DNA of 64,000 bases from Xanthomonas bromi (lineage in GTDB: Bacteria > Pseudomonadota > Gammaproteobacteria > Xanthomonadales > Xanthomonadaceae): contig NZ_FLTX01000013.1 of NCBI RefSeq assembly GCF_900092025.1, positions 1 through 64,000 on the forward strand, written 5' to 3'. The notes under the pieces are model-generated. The model ran no database searches. It saw only the letters and a program-made list of their open reading frames with translations, and had not been told where the DNA came from. This document shows, in pieces, positions 9,303-18,481 of the stretch; the first letter of the stretch is position 1; each line of letters opens with the position of its first letter. The position numbers and the translations under genes were made by a program.

Positions 9303-10874
9303 CTAGGCCACACCATGCGGCAGGATCGGCTGACGAAATTGCGCCACGCCGTCCAGGTCGCGCAAGGTCACCGTCATGACGCCGCTACGGCCATCGATCT
9401 CGACTTCGCCGAAGAACTGGTAACCGGCCAGCGGCGAGGTGTTGGGTGCCGGCGGTGCCTTTTGAAACACCACGCTCGGGCCGAACGTGGCATCCAATGC
9501 ATTCGGCCCGAAGCTGCCGGCATTGAGCGGGCCGCCGACAAATTCCCAGAACGGCTCGAACTGCTGAAATGCCGCGCGGTCGGGGTGGTAATGGTGGGCC
9601 GCGCAGTAATGCACGTCGGCGGTGAGCCACACCGTATTGCGGATACGCGCACGGCTGATGAAGCGCAACAGCGCGGCGATTTCCTGTTCGCGGCCACGCG
9701 GCACGCCGGGGTCGCCATTGGCGATCGCTTCCCAGCGCGGGCGCCCAGACGCATCTTCGCCATCGGGTACCTGCAGGCCGATCGGCATGTCGGCGGCAAT
9801 CACCTTCCACTGCGCGCGCGCGCCGGCCAGTTCGCGTTGCAACCACGCCAATTGCTCCGGACCGAGAAACGCGGCATCGGGACCGGCCTGCGGTTGCAGG
9901 TTGTCGCTGTTGGCGCCGCGGTCACTGCGCATGTCCAGCACAAAGACATCCAGTAGCGGGCCGTAGGCAATCTTGCGGTAGATGTGCCCGTTGCCATCGG
10001 CACGCACGCCGCGCATCGGGGCGTATTCCAGGAAGGCCTGGCGGGCACGCGTGGCCAGCACCTCGATATCGCGCCCCTGGTAGCGCGCATCCAGCTGCTT
10101 GCCCGGCGACCAGTTGTTGGTGGTCTCGTGGTCGTCCCACTGCCACAGCTGCGGCACCCGCGCATTGAAGCGGCGCACATGGTCGTCGAGCAGGTTGTAG
10201 CGGTAGTTGCCGCGGAATTCGTCCAGCGTTTCGGCCACCTTGTTCTTGGCCGTAGTGGTGAGATTGCGCCAGCGCTTGCCTTCTTCGACGGTGAGCTCGG
10301 CCGGGATCGGGCTGTCGGCGTAGATGGTGTCGCCGCTGTGCAGGAAGAAATCCGGATTGCGCTCGCGCATTGCCGAATAGATGCGCATGCCGCCGATATC
10401 TGGATTGATGCCGAAGCCCTGGCCTACGGTGTCGCCGCTCCAGACAAAGCGCACATCGCGACGCGTTGCCGGCGCACTGCGCAGATGGCCGTGCACCGAC
10501 GCGCTCAGCACGCCGCTGCCGGCATCTTCGAAGCGCACGCGGTAGAAGATGTCCTGATCGCGCGGCAACCCGCCCAGGTCGATGCGCGCGGTGACATCGT
10601 GGGCAGGCAGCGCCATCGGTCCGTCCACGCGCCGCGCCTGGCGCAGGCTCGGGCGCGTGTCCCATTCCACCCGCATCCGCGCCGGGCGATCGGTACGGCT
10701 CCATAGCATTGCGCGGCCGTCCAGCACATCGCCGCTCTGCACGCCGTCGGTCACGGTCGGCCGACCCGACGGCGCGGCCAGACTGCGTGCCGGCCAGCTG
10801 GCAGCGGCCGGCAGCAACAAACCGGCACCCAGCCCTTGCAGGAGGCGGCGGCGGGCGGGATCGGAGGCGGTCAT
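9303..10874 (-). CDS. Tat-exported PhoD-type alkaline phosphatase (copy 1)
   Basis: 523 residues. The N-terminus carries a twin-arginine signal (ARRRLLQGLGAGLLLP, then an Ala-rich cleavage region). A PhoD-like N domain follows, then the metallophosphatase domain with SGDTIYADSPIP, WDDHETTNNW and the late TADVHYCAAHHY motif. PhoD enzymes are Ca/Fe-dependent periplasmic phosphomonoesterases or phosphodiesterases. I chose the ATG at 10874 because the Tat signal starts right after it; an in-frame start 51 codons upstream would bury the signal. A second, only distantly similar PhoD-type gene lies 314 bp upstream in the same direction. Confidence 0.92.
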   Translation of the reverse strand: MTASDPARRRLLQGLGAGLLLPAAASWPARSLAAPSGRPTVTDGVQSGDVLDGRAMLWSRTDRPARMRVEWDTRPSLRQARRVDGPMALPAHDVTARIDLGGLPRDQDIFYRVRFEDAGSGVLSASVHGHLRSAPATRRDVRFVWSGDTVGQGFGINPDIGGMRIYSAMRERNPDFFLHSGDTIYADSPIPAELTVEEGKRWRNLTTTAKNKVAETLDEFRGNYRYNLLDDHVRRFNARVPQLWQWDDHETTNNWSPGKQLDARYQGRDIEVLATRARQAFLEYAPMRGVRADGNGHIYRKIAYGPLLDVFVLDMRSDRGANSDNLQPQAGPDAAFLGPEQLAWLQRELAGARAQWKVIAADMPIGLQVPDGEDASGRPRWEAIANGDPGVPRGREQEIAALLRFISRARIRNTVWLTADVHYCAAHHYHPDRAAFQQFEPFWEFVGGPLNAGSFGPNALDATFGPSVVFQKAPPAPNTSPLAGYQFFGEVEIDGRSGVMTVTLRDLDGVAQFRQPILPHGVA

Positions 10875-10961
10875 GGCGTGTCCTTCAGGCAGCTGCGGCA
10901 ACGTGCAGATGTAGCGCCGCCGTCTTACCGCGATATGTCCATTCCATGCCTGACCGAGAGT

Positions 10962-11080
10962 AGCTACCAAAACGACTGCGCAGTCGCCGAGCGGACGCGG
11001 CCGGTGCTCGGAATCGGCATGCGCCACTCTGACACTGCGGTTATGAGCGCGCCTTCCACGCTCACCTGACGCCTGCTCGC
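10962..11080. repeat. Dispersed intergenic repeat, copy A
   Basis: About 115 bp that matches 42754-42875 in the same orientation. The shared core, GCGGCCGGTGCTCGGAATCG followed by GCATG, is identical, and the flanks AGCTA-CAAAAC and CACT-ACACT-CGGTT also align. Both copies lie between genes. No coding function is visible. Confidence 0.75.
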
Positions 11081-11188
11081 TAAATTCTAGTCGCTGCGCT
11101 TGATGCGATGGCCGACACAGTGCGCCGCAATAGAAACACTGCGTGGCAGCATCCGGTCGGTGCAGGGGTGCGGTGCCGCGGCAGCGGC

Positions 11189-12817
11189 TCAGGCCTCCAC
11201 CGCGCCGGGTCTGCCGTCTTCCACCACGAAGCGTTTCGTCGTCAATACCGTGGCGTTGCGGTCGCGCCGATCGGAGATGCCTTGCAGCCGCGTCTCCATC
11301 TGTCCTGGTGTGACCGTCACCGACACATAGCCGCGCGTTTCGCCGTCGACGTAATGCACATGCGGGTTGGCCGCCATGGTCGCGTGCAGTTCGACATTGC
11401 TCTGGCCGTCGGAGGTGATCGAGGTGCCGACGAACTCGGTCGCCAGCGTTGCCGATGCGTCGTCGGCTGGATCGGCCTTCAGGTCGGTGACCCAGTACGA
11501 GTGGATGTCGCCGCCCCAGAACACCGGGTTACGCAAGTGCGTCTTCGCAATCGCATCGAGCATGCGCTCGCGCGTGGCCGGGTAGCCATCCCAGCCGTCG
11601 GTCCAGTGCCCGACCACGCCATCGCGACCGGACTGCCGCATCGGTGCCACCAGTAGGTCCTGCGCAACGACGTTCCAGCGTGCTGGCGACTGTGCGAAGC
11701 CGCCATGCAGCCAGCGTTCCTGCTCCCACCCGAGCATGGTGCGACGCGGGTCGGTGCGTTCGCGGCAGCTGTCGTCCACCACATGGCCGCCGCGCCAGCC
11801 ATTGGCCTGCGGGCAGGGTTGTTCGCTGCGGTACTGGCGACCGTCGAGCACGTAGAAGCGCGCCAGTTGTCCGTAATCCAGCGAACGGTAGATACGCATG
11901 TCCGCGCCATGCGGGCGGTGCCGCGCACGCAGCGGAAAATGTTCGTAAAAGGCGCGGTAGGCGGCAGCGCGGCGGGCCAGGAAGGTGTCGACCGGAATCG
12001 ATGGGTCTTGCGACCAGCGGTCGGCGTAATCGTTCTGCACCTCATGATCGTCCCAGGTCGCCACGCAGGCGCTGCCGGCATGCAGTGCCTGCAGGTCCGG
12101 GTCGGTGCGGTACAGCGCATAGCGATTGCGGTAGCCGGCCAGGTCCAGGCACTCGCCGCTGCCGTGCGGGCGCACGATCTTGTTGGCCGCCTCGCCGTGG
12201 TTGCTGTATTCGTAGATGTAATCGCCCAGGAAGAACACCAGGTCCGGCTGTTCCGCGGCCAGGTGGCGATAGGCGCTGAAATAGCCCAGCTCCCAGTGCG
12301 AGCAGGACACGAATCCAAAGCGCGCCGTCTCCGGCATGTGATGCGGTGCCGGCAAGGTACGCGCACTGCCGATCGGGCTGCGCGCGCCCAGTGCCTGGAA
12401 GCAGTACCAGTAAGGACGATCGGCCGCCAGGCCGGTCAACTCCACGTGCACCGCGTGGCCCCAGGCGGGGCTGGCAGTGGTCTCGCCCTGGCGCACGATG
12501 GTGCGCATGGTCGGGTCGCTGGCCACTTGCCAGCGCACCGGCACCGGTGCGCTCAGGCCGCCGCGTCCGTCCGGGTCCAGCGGCCGTGGCGCCAGACGGG
12601 TCCAGAGTACGAAGCCATCGGCCAGCGGGTCGCCGGCCGCCACGCCCAGCGTAAAGGGGTCGACGCTGCCGCTGGCGCGCGCGAACGGGCTGAGCAGCCC
12701 GGCCGCCGCCAGACTGGCGCCCGCGATGAGGATGCGCCGGCGGCCGGGATCCGGCGGAGCGAGCGTGGCGGCGGAAGCAGTCGAGGGTGAGGCGGAACAC
12801 GGGTCGATCACAGGCAT
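11189..12817 (-). CDS. Tat-exported PhoD-type alkaline phosphatase (copy 2)
   Basis: 542 residues from ATG 12817. A long N-region leads to a twin-arginine signal ([16 protein letters not shown]), then a PhoD N-domain ([20 protein letters not shown]) and a metallophosphatase domain with [21 protein letters not shown] and WGGDIHSYW. It is closer to the classical PhoD family than copy 1. An upstream in-frame start at 12880 would add 21 residues, which the family does not need. Both copies point the same way, but the 314-bp gap holding a dispersed repeat argues against one operon. Expression is probably phosphate-responsive, though no Pho box was identified. Confidence 0.92.
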   Translation of the reverse strand: MPVIDPCSASPSTASAATLAPPDPGRRRILIAGASLAAAGLLSPFARASGSVDPFTLGVAAGDPLADGFVLWTRLAPRPLDPDGRGGLSAPVPVRWQVASDPTMRTIVRQGETTASPAWGHAVHVELTGLAADRPYWYCFQALGARSPIGSARTLPAPHHMPETARFGFVSCSHWELGYFSAYRHLAAEQPDLVFFLGDYIYEYSNHGEAANKIVRPHGSGECLDLAGYRNRYALYRTDPDLQALHAGSACVATWDDHEVQNDYADRWSQDPSIPVDTFLARRAAAYRAFYEHFPLRARHRPHGADMRIYRSLDYGQLARFYVLDGRQYRSEQPCPQANGWRGGHVVDDSCRERTDPRRTMLGWEQERWLHGGFAQSPARWNVVAQDLLVAPMRQSGRDGVVGHWTDGWDGYPATRERMLDAIAKTHLRNPVFWGGDIHSYWVTDLKADPADDASATLATEFVGTSITSDGQSNVELHATMAANPHVHYVDGETRGYVSVTVTPGQMETRLQGISDRRDRNATVLTTKRFVVEDGRPGAVEA

Positions 12818-13030
12818 GGACAATGGGCGGAAAACCGGACACGGCCATGCTGGGACCGCGGCATGTCCGTTTTGTGTCATCTACTGCAGTTCCGGCGCGG
12901 ATCCATCCAGTCGTGGTGGCTACGGGACATTGGTCGCGTCGCGCAGCAGGTGAATGACGTGCGGAGGCAACCACGCCATCCCTTGCCGCGATGCCTCAAT
13001 CGTGACGCGCATGCCCGCCAGCCCAGCTGC

Positions 13031-13036
13031 GATAAT
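13031..13036 (+). promoter_or_regulatory. Predicted -10 hexamer, leaderless rsmG
   Basis: GATAAT ends exactly 6 bp before the rsmG ATG at 13043, and no Shine-Dalgarno sequence lies between. Transcription would start at or next to the A of the start codon. Confidence 0.55.
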
Positions 13037-13042
13037 CGCGGC

Positions 13043-13681
13043 ATGAACGATGCCGCACTTGCCCCCGATGTCTCCGCCGCGCTCGAACGCGGCCTGCAGG
13101 CCCAATCCCTGGATGCGGCCTTCGCCGCGCCACTGCTGCGCTACCTCACCTTGCTGGTGCGTTGGAACAAGACCTACAACCTCACTGCCGTGCGCGATCC
13201 GCGCGCGATGGTCACCCGCCATCTGCTCGATTCGCTGGCCATGCAGCCCTACATCGCCAGCGGCACGCTGGCCGACCTGGGCACCGGCCCCGGCCTGCCC
13301 GGCATCCCGTTGGCGATCACCCGCCCGCAGCTAGAGGTGACGCTGGTGGAAAGCAACGGCAAGAAGGCGCGCTTCATGCGCGAGGCCCTGCGTCATCTGG
13401 AGCTGCGCAACGCCCGCGTGGCCGAATCGCGCGCCGAAGCGCTGGACGAACCGGCCGTCTACGACCACCTCACCGCGCGCGCGCTGGATACCCTGGCCGG
13501 CATCATCGCCGTCGGCGGCCACCTGCTGCGCCCGGGCGGCAGCCTGCTGGCGATGAAGGGCGTGTACCCGCACGAAGAAATCGCCGCATTGCCTGCCGGC
13601 TGGACCATGAGCGAGGTGCATCCGCTGCAGGTGCCCGGCCTGGATGGCGAGCGGCATCTGGTGGTGGTGCGCAAGGGCTGA
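13043..13681 (+). CDS. rsmG: 16S rRNA (guanine527-N7)-methyltransferase RsmG (GidB)
   Basis: 212 residues, the usual length. The SAM-binding motif [16 protein letters not shown] (about 76-91) and the acidic end of the next strand, [17 protein letters not shown], are clear. It methylates G527 of 16S rRNA; loss gives low-level streptomycin resistance in many bacteria. The ATG at 13043 gives a standard N-terminus. Here the gene stands alone between a PhoD-type gene and a DUF885 gene, without parA/parB or mnmG beside it. Confidence 0.95.
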   Translation: MNDAALAPDVSAALERGLQAQSLDAAFAAPLLRYLTLLVRWNKTYNLTAVRDPRAMVTRHLLDSLAMQPYIASGTLADLGTGPGLPGIPLAITRPQLEVTLVESNGKKARFMREALRHLELRNARVAESRAEALDEPAVYDHLTARALDTLAGIIAVGGHLLRPGGSLLAMKGVYPHEEIAALPAGWTMSEVHPLQVPGLDGERHLVVVRKG

Positions 13682-13700
13682 GCCAGTCGCTCTCAAAGCG

Positions 13701-13880
13701 CCCTCACCCCAACCCTCTCCCGCAGGCGGGAGAGGGAGTGAGCAGCTTCACCGACAAGCTCAGCGCCTGCCTTCGCTGGACAAGCACGCCAGTTCCCTTC
13801 CCCCGCCCTTGACAAGCACACCAGCTCCCTTCCCCCGCCTGCGGGGGAAGGTGCCCGCAGGGCGGATGGGGGCAGCGCCG
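13701..13880. repeat. Palindromic intergenic repeats (Xanthomonas REP-like)
   Basis: Contains a hairpin CCTCTCCCGCAGGCGGGAGAGG near 13715-13736. Two roughly 32-bp units sharing ACAAGCAC-CCAG-TCCCTTCC follow (about 13779-13841). The last runs into a second palindrome, TTCCCCCGCCTGCGGGGGAA, and the tail GTGCCCGCAGGGCGGATGGG. Near-identical pieces recur at 18.2-18.4 kb and 26.4-26.7 kb. Confidence 0.8.
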
Positions 13881-13989
13881 ACACTCCAGCCATACCCGTG
13901 CGCCAGCCCGCGCTGGGACTTCCAGCCCATGGCAGCTCACGCGCGGGCTGCCATGATCGGGCGTTCGCTCCAGATCAGGCTTTCCGCAC

Positions 13990-15789
13990 GTGACCTCTCC
14001 GCTCGCCGCCGCACTTTCGCTCGCCCTGCTGGGCGCAGGCTTCGTCGCCACCTCGGCGCAGGCGGCCACACTGACCGCCGAAGCGCCCGCCGACGCGCGT
14101 TTCCGCGCCATCTACGAAAAAGAGTGGGCCTGGCGCCAGGCCGAGACCGGCCAGGCCGACGAAGACAGCGACAGCACCGGCGAGAACACGCATCTGCCCG
14201 ATGTCAGCGCAACCGCGCAGCAGGCGCGGCTGGCCGTGTGGGACGGCGTGCTCAAGCAGCTCGACGGCATCGACCCGACACAGCTCTCGTCCGCCAACCA
14301 GATCAACCTTGCGATCTATCGCCCACAGGTGGAAAACCTCGCGGCCGAAGTGCGCCTGCGTGTGTACGAGATGCCGTTCAATTCCGACAGTTCGTTCTGG
14401 TCGAACCTGGGCTTCATGGCGCAGCGGCCGATGAAGAGCGCGGCCGAGTACCGCGCCTACATCGCGCGCTTGAACGATGTGCCGCGCTATTTCGATCAGC
14501 AGATCGTCAACATGCGCACCGGACTGGCGCGCGGCTTCAGCGTGCCGCGCGCAGTGCTGGACGGGCGCGATGTCTCCATCGCCACCGTGGCCGATGTCAA
14601 AGACCCCACCGCATCGGCCTTCTATGCGCCGTTCAAGCAACTGCCTGCGCAGATTCCCGCCGCCGAGCAGGCGCAACTGCGCGAACAGGCCAAGGCCGCG
14701 TTGAGCACTGCCGTGCTTCCTGCTTACAGCAAGCTGCTGGGTTTCTTCCGCAACGACTACATGCCCAAGGCCCGCACCACCCTGGCGGCAGAAGCATTGC
14801 CCGACGGCAAGGCGTTTTACCGGCAGCAGATCCGCGAATACACCACGCTGGAACTGACGCCCGAGCAGATTCACCAGATCGGCCTGGACGAAGTGGCGCG
14901 CATCCAGACCCAGATGAACGCCATCATCAAACAGGTGGGGTTCAAGGGCACGTTCGCCCAGTTCCTGAGCTTCCTGCGCACCGATCCGCAGTTCTATGCC
15001 AAGACCCCGCAGGAGTTGCTCGATCGCGCCGCGTGGATTTCCAAGCGCGTGGACGGGCAGGTGGGCAAGTTCATCGGCACGCTGCCGCGCGGGCGCTTCA
15101 CCATCAAGCCGGTGCCCGACGACATCGCGCCGTTCTGGACCGCCGGGCGTGGCGGCGCGACGACCTACTGGGTCAACACCTACAACCTGCCGTCGCGGCC
15201 GCTGTACAACCTGCCGGCGCTGACCCTGCATGAGTCCTCGCCCGGCCATTCCTTGCAGGGCTCGCTGGCATTGGAGCAGGGCGAGCAGCCCGCGTTCCGG
15301 CGCGAAAATTACATCTCCGCCTATGGCGAAGGCTGGGCGCTGTACACCGAAAAACTCGGCCAGGAGATGGGCATCTACGAGACCCCGTACGAAGAGTTTG
15401 GCCGGCTCACCTACGAAATGTGGCGCGCCTGCCGGCTGGTGATCGACACCGGCGTGCATCACGACGGCTGGAGCCGCGAGCAGGCGCTGGCCTATCTGCG
15501 CGACCGCACCGCGCTGAGCGAGCACGAAGTCACCACCGAAGTGGACCGCTACATCTCCTGGCCGGGCCAGGCGCTGAGCTACAAGCTGGGCGAGATCAGC
15601 ATCGTCAAGTTGCGCGCCGAAGCCGAGAAGGAGTTGGGTGATCGCTTCGACATCAAGGCCTTCCACGACCTGGTGCTGAAGCAGGGCTCGGTCACCCTGC
15701 CGGTGCTGGAGCAGCAGGTGCGCACCTTCATCGCCGAGCGCAAGGCGCGCCCGGCAGACACCAAGCCGGCCCGTCGCGCCGCACGGTGA
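13990..15789 (+). CDS. Secreted DUF885-family protein (putative metallopeptidase)
   Basis: 599 residues from GTG 13990. A clear signal peptide (SPLAAALSLALLGAGFVATSAQA) is followed by one long DUF885 domain. Near residue 415 the motif HESSPGHSLQ fits the HExxPGH signature of the family, and a downstream glutamate in YGEGWALYTEKLG is the likely second metal ligand. That suggests a zinc carboxypeptidase-like hydrolase in the periplasm, but substrates of the family are largely unknown. No good ribosome-binding site precedes the GTG; it was chosen because the signal peptide begins there. Confidence 0.85.
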   Translation: MTSPLAAALSLALLGAGFVATSAQAATLTAEAPADARFRAIYEKEWAWRQAETGQADEDSDSTGENTHLPDVSATAQQARLAVWDGVLKQLDGIDPTQLSSANQINLAIYRPQVENLAAEVRLRVYEMPFNSDSSFWSNLGFMAQRPMKSAAEYRAYIARLNDVPRYFDQQIVNMRTGLARGFSVPRAVLDGRDVSIATVADVKDPTASAFYAPFKQLPAQIPAAEQAQLREQAKAALSTAVLPAYSKLLGFFRNDYMPKARTTLAAEALPDGKAFYRQQIREYTTLELTPEQIHQIGLDEVARIQTQMNAIIKQVGFKGTFAQFLSFLRTDPQFYAKTPQELLDRAAWISKRVDGQVGKFIGTLPRGRFTIKPVPDDIAPFWTAGRGGATTYWVNTYNLPSRPLYNLPALTLHESSPGHSLQGSLALEQGEQPAFRRENYISAYGEGWALYTEKLGQEMGIYETPYEEFGRLTYEMWRACRLVIDTGVHHDGWSREQALAYLRDRTALSEHEVTTEVDRYISWPGQALSYKLGEISIVKLRAEAEKELGDRFDIKAFHDLVLKQGSVTLPVLEQQVRTFIAERKARPADTKPARRAAR

Positions 15790-15869
15790 TGCCGTGTGGG
15801 CAATGACCTGTCGAGGCGATCGGCCCGCAGCGTTTTCAACAAGCAATCAACAATGCGATTTGTCCGCTC

Positions 15870-16382
15870 TTAAGGCCGCTTTCGTGTCGGGTGATTGGAT
15901 GGAGCATCCACCAGGATGTAGTCGCTGCCTTGGCTCTTCCAGGTCGGCGTGCTGGTGTCCAGCTTGATGCACGGCCGGCCGCCGCAGGAGGTGATGTCGA
16001 CATGCTTGGCCGCTTCCTGCACGTCCGCCCGCACGTCCGCCGCCGCCGCACGAGCCCTTGCAGCGTGCAGCTGGTCGTTGGCCTGATTCAGCAGCAAGAA
16101 AAACCCCGCCAGCAGCAGAACCAAACACATCGCCAGCGTCGCGATGATCTTCCAGGCCCAAGCAATCCTGGGCAACAGGGCGCTTTCCATCCGCTGTTGC
16201 TGCGCCTGGAACAAGGCCACCATCGCCTGCCTGAACTTGGCCTCCTCCTGCTCCCTGCTCCCTGGTGCCTGCATCTGCGCCTGCGCGGCCTGTGTCTGTT
16301 GCTGCAGGCTGGCGATCACGGTTTCCAAGCGGCCTGCGGCCAGCGCGATTTGGACAAGCGCGTCGTGCGCGTCGTCGTTCAT
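15870..16382 (-). CDS. Unknown membrane-anchored protein, partner of XVIPCD-like gene
   Basis: 170 residues, function not recognised. Residues 1-70 are Gln/Ala-rich and probably helical (coiled coil). A strong membrane helix (about 76-98, IIATLAMCLVLLLAGFFLLL) follows, then a second helix and a C-terminal part with a possible disulfide pair in DITSCGGRPCIKL. With the helix near the middle, the C-terminal part could face the periplasm. It begins 22 bp after the XVIPCD-like gene on the same strand, so the two form a unit. If that gene is a type IV-secreted toxin, this could be its immunity protein, which is inference only. A mobilisation-type accessory protein is an alternative. Confidence 0.6.
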   Translation of the reverse strand: MNDDAHDALVQIALAAGRLETVIASLQQQTQAAQAQMQAPGSREQEEAKFRQAMVALFQAQQQRMESALLPRIAWAWKIIATLAMCLVLLLAGFFLLLNQANDQLHAARARAAAADVRADVQEAAKHVDITSCGGRPCIKLDTSTPTWKSQGSDYILVDAPSNHPTRKRP

Positions 16383-16404
16383 GTCAATGCACTAAGCGAT
16401 GGCA

Positions 16405-17556
16405 TCAGCGTGAGAACTCTGGTTGCTGCGGCGCCATCTGCCGCTGCTGGTCTTGGAGCAACGCCTGATCCTGCTGCCGCTGCGTTTCCGCCGTCAGCTG
16501 GTGCAAGCTCTGCTCCAGCGGTTGCGTGGTGGCCTGCAGCTTGTCGATCAGCACGCGGTCCATCAACCAGGGATTCTGGTCGGTCGAGGTGGCCAGCAAT
16601 GCCCGACCGTCCTGGACTGGCGTCAGTGCATCAATGCGCGGCAGCTGGTGCAGCTGGGCCTGACAGGCGACGGCACCAGCGACCTGTTCCATCTGCACGC
16701 GATCCAGATATCCGCCCGCCTGCGGCCAGAGCTGTTCCAAGTGCGTCATCGCCTGCCCGAAGAGTGGGTTGTCCCGGCCGGGCAATTGCTGCTGCTTGGC
16801 CAACATCCGCTCTTGCGCCGCCGCCAGTGTCTGCTGCCAGCGCTCGGGGGGCGCAGACGCCATTGACGCCGCACGTGTGCCCTGATCGTCGCCGGCTTCC
16901 AGGGCGGCATAGAACTGCTCGACCAAGGGGTCCATGCGACGGGGTGCGGTCTGTTCCGATAGCGGCGTGTCGGTGGGGCGGTCAGGAGGCGCGCGCGTGT
17001 CGGCCACCGGACCCGGCACCGCTTTCTGTTGCGCGGGCTGAACCGGCTCGGCCTCCCGCACCTGGTGGCGGCCCGGCCCCGTCACCGAGATCGTGCCCAA
17101 CGTCGGCACCTGCGCCATGGTCGGCTGGCTGAGTTCAGCCTTGGCCTGACGCAGCTCCTCGGAGGTGGTCACTGCGACCTGGTGGGCGATCCGATCCTGG
17201 CCGACCTGGTAGTGAACGATGGAACTGTCGTAGCCGTATTGACCCTGCTCATTCGGCCTTAGCTGCTGCATCGTCGGGCCGGTGAGACCTTCTGCCTGTC
17301 GCGAGCGAGCGCACGGGCGCAGCACCAACTGGAAATTAGCTACGCCCGGGACTGGGCGGCGGTGGGAGGCATGCCCGACGGGGTGATCACGGTATGCGGT
17401 CCGCCAGCCGCTTGCGTCTGCTTTCCCGTTAAGTGCTTGCAGCACAAGGAATTGCCGGGCATAATGCGCGGCTCGCTGTGCCCGGATCGCTCCGGATGGC
17501 GGTGCCCAGCGCAATGGGGTTGCCGGCCTGTTCCAGCGTAAATTCTTGATTCCCAA
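16405..17556 (-). CDS. Protein with XVIPCD-like tail, possible truncated T4SS effector
   Basis: An open frame of 383 codons. The first ~90 codons look non-native and the better start may be ATG 17271 ([18 protein letters not shown], giving 288 residues). The last ~120 residues resemble the Xanthomonas VirD4-interacting conserved domain: a segment [14 protein letters not shown], then QLPRIDAL, then a NPWLMDRV...PLEQSLHQL segment and a Gln-rich end ([15 protein letters not shown]). That domain routes toxins through the bacteria-killing X-T4SS. No enzymatic domain is visible ahead of it, so this may be a truncated or decayed effector. It is followed by an unknown membrane protein in the same unit. 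Family assignment is by memory of the motif pattern. Confidence 0.5.
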
Positions 17557-17634
17557 CGTTGCGTGACAGCCCTGGCGCTGTCGGGGCCGCCGCTCCCCGG
17601 GCTATGGGTGGCAATTCATTTATCGAGGTGCGTA

Positions 17635-17871
17635 ATGTCCCGCGTATGCCAAGTGTCCGGCAAGCGTGTGCAGACGGGTAACAACGTCTCCCACGCGAAC
17701 AACAGAACCCGTCGTCGCTTCCTGCCCAACCTGCACGAGCGCCGTTTCTGGGTCGCCAGCGAAAACCGCTGGGTGAAGCTCCGTGTCTCCGCGCATGCAT
17801 TGCGCACCATCGACAAGAACGGGATTGATGCCGTTCTGAAAGAGCTGCGTGCGCGCGGCGAAAAGGTCTGA
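17635..17871 (+). CDS. rpmB: 50S ribosomal protein L28
   Basis: 78 residues beginning [20 protein letters not shown], the conserved start of bacterial L28, and containing [15 protein letters not shown]. Only one cysteine is present, so this is the zinc-free form. The ATG at 17635 is preceded by GAGGTG; in-frame codons upstream are not family-like. rpmG follows after 13 bp, the usual rpmB-rpmG operon. Confidence 0.98.
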
Positions 17872-17884
17872 GGAGTAAGCAGTC

Positions 17885-18052
17885 ATGGCAAAAGGCAAGC
17901 GTGACAAGATTCGTATGATTTCCTCGGCCGCTACCGGCCACTTCTACACCACGGATAAGAACAAGAAAAACACTCCGGGGAAGATGGAAATGATGAAGTA
18001 CGACCCCGTCGTGCGTAAGCACGTGATGTACAAGGAAGGCAAGATCAAGTAA
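17885..18052 (+). CDS. rpmG: 50S ribosomal protein L33
   Basis: 55 residues, [20 protein letters not shown] onward, ending EGKIK. It has no cysteines, so it is the zinc-independent C- form of L33. AGGAG precedes the ATG. It is co-transcribed with rpmB and ends in a strong hairpin 28 bp downstream. Confidence 0.98.
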
Positions 18053-18080
18053 TCCCACCGATTACCCGATCTGCATCCAA

Positions 18081-18115
18081 GCAAACACCCGCCGCAAGGC
18101 GGGTGTTTGCGTTTG
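18081..18115 (+). terminator. Terminator of rpmB-rpmG
   Basis: A perfect 13-bp stem GCAAACACCCGCC/GGCGGGTGTTTGC with a GCAA loop is followed by GTTTGTG. The T-run is weak but the hairpin is very stable. Confidence 0.8.
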
Positions 18116-18179
18116 TGGGAATCGATCGCAGCGTTCTTGATGGATGTGTCGATTATTTTCCGATGGCACCTACCTTCGT

Positions 18180-18450
18180 CCGCCCGCGTTCCCCTCTCCC
18201 TCCGGGGCGAGAAGGTACCGCTTGCGCGCCATTGGCGCGCGTACCTTGGAGCGCCCGCGCTGCTAGCGCGGGCAGGGACGCGGAGCGGGGGCAGGGGCGA
18301 GGGTACGGAGCGAAGCAGTCGAAGCGTCACCTTTAAAACCGCGTGGCGATGCATTTGTCGTTCTGGACATTGTCAGATGCTTGAGGCACATCCTCATCCG
18401 CCCCTGCGGGGCACCTTCTCCCGATGGGAGAAGAATAGGCAGGCCCGCGC
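18180..18450. repeat. REP-like palindromic repeats filling the rpmG-ligJ gap
   Basis: The 430-bp gap between rpmG and ligJ holds no gene. It carries a TCCCTCCGGGGCGAGAAGGT segment near 18199, a palindrome GCCCGCGCT/AGCGCGGGC (18253-18273), and a second element near 18385-18430 (TCATCCGCCCCTGCGGGGCA, then CTTCTCCC-GGGAGAAG). These are diverged relatives of the elements at 13.7 and 26.4 kb. Confidence 0.7.
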
Positions 18451-18481
18451 GTGCCATGAGCGCGAGGGAAGTAAGGAATGG

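Noticed and set aside
10875-11027. 51-codon N-terminal extension of the first PhoD-type gene
   Set aside because: It would put the Tat signal at an internal position and begins inside the dispersed repeat.
12863-13042. 60-codon N-terminal extension of rsmG
   Set aside because: RsmG is normally about 210 residues. The extension is not family-like and crosses the predicted promoter.
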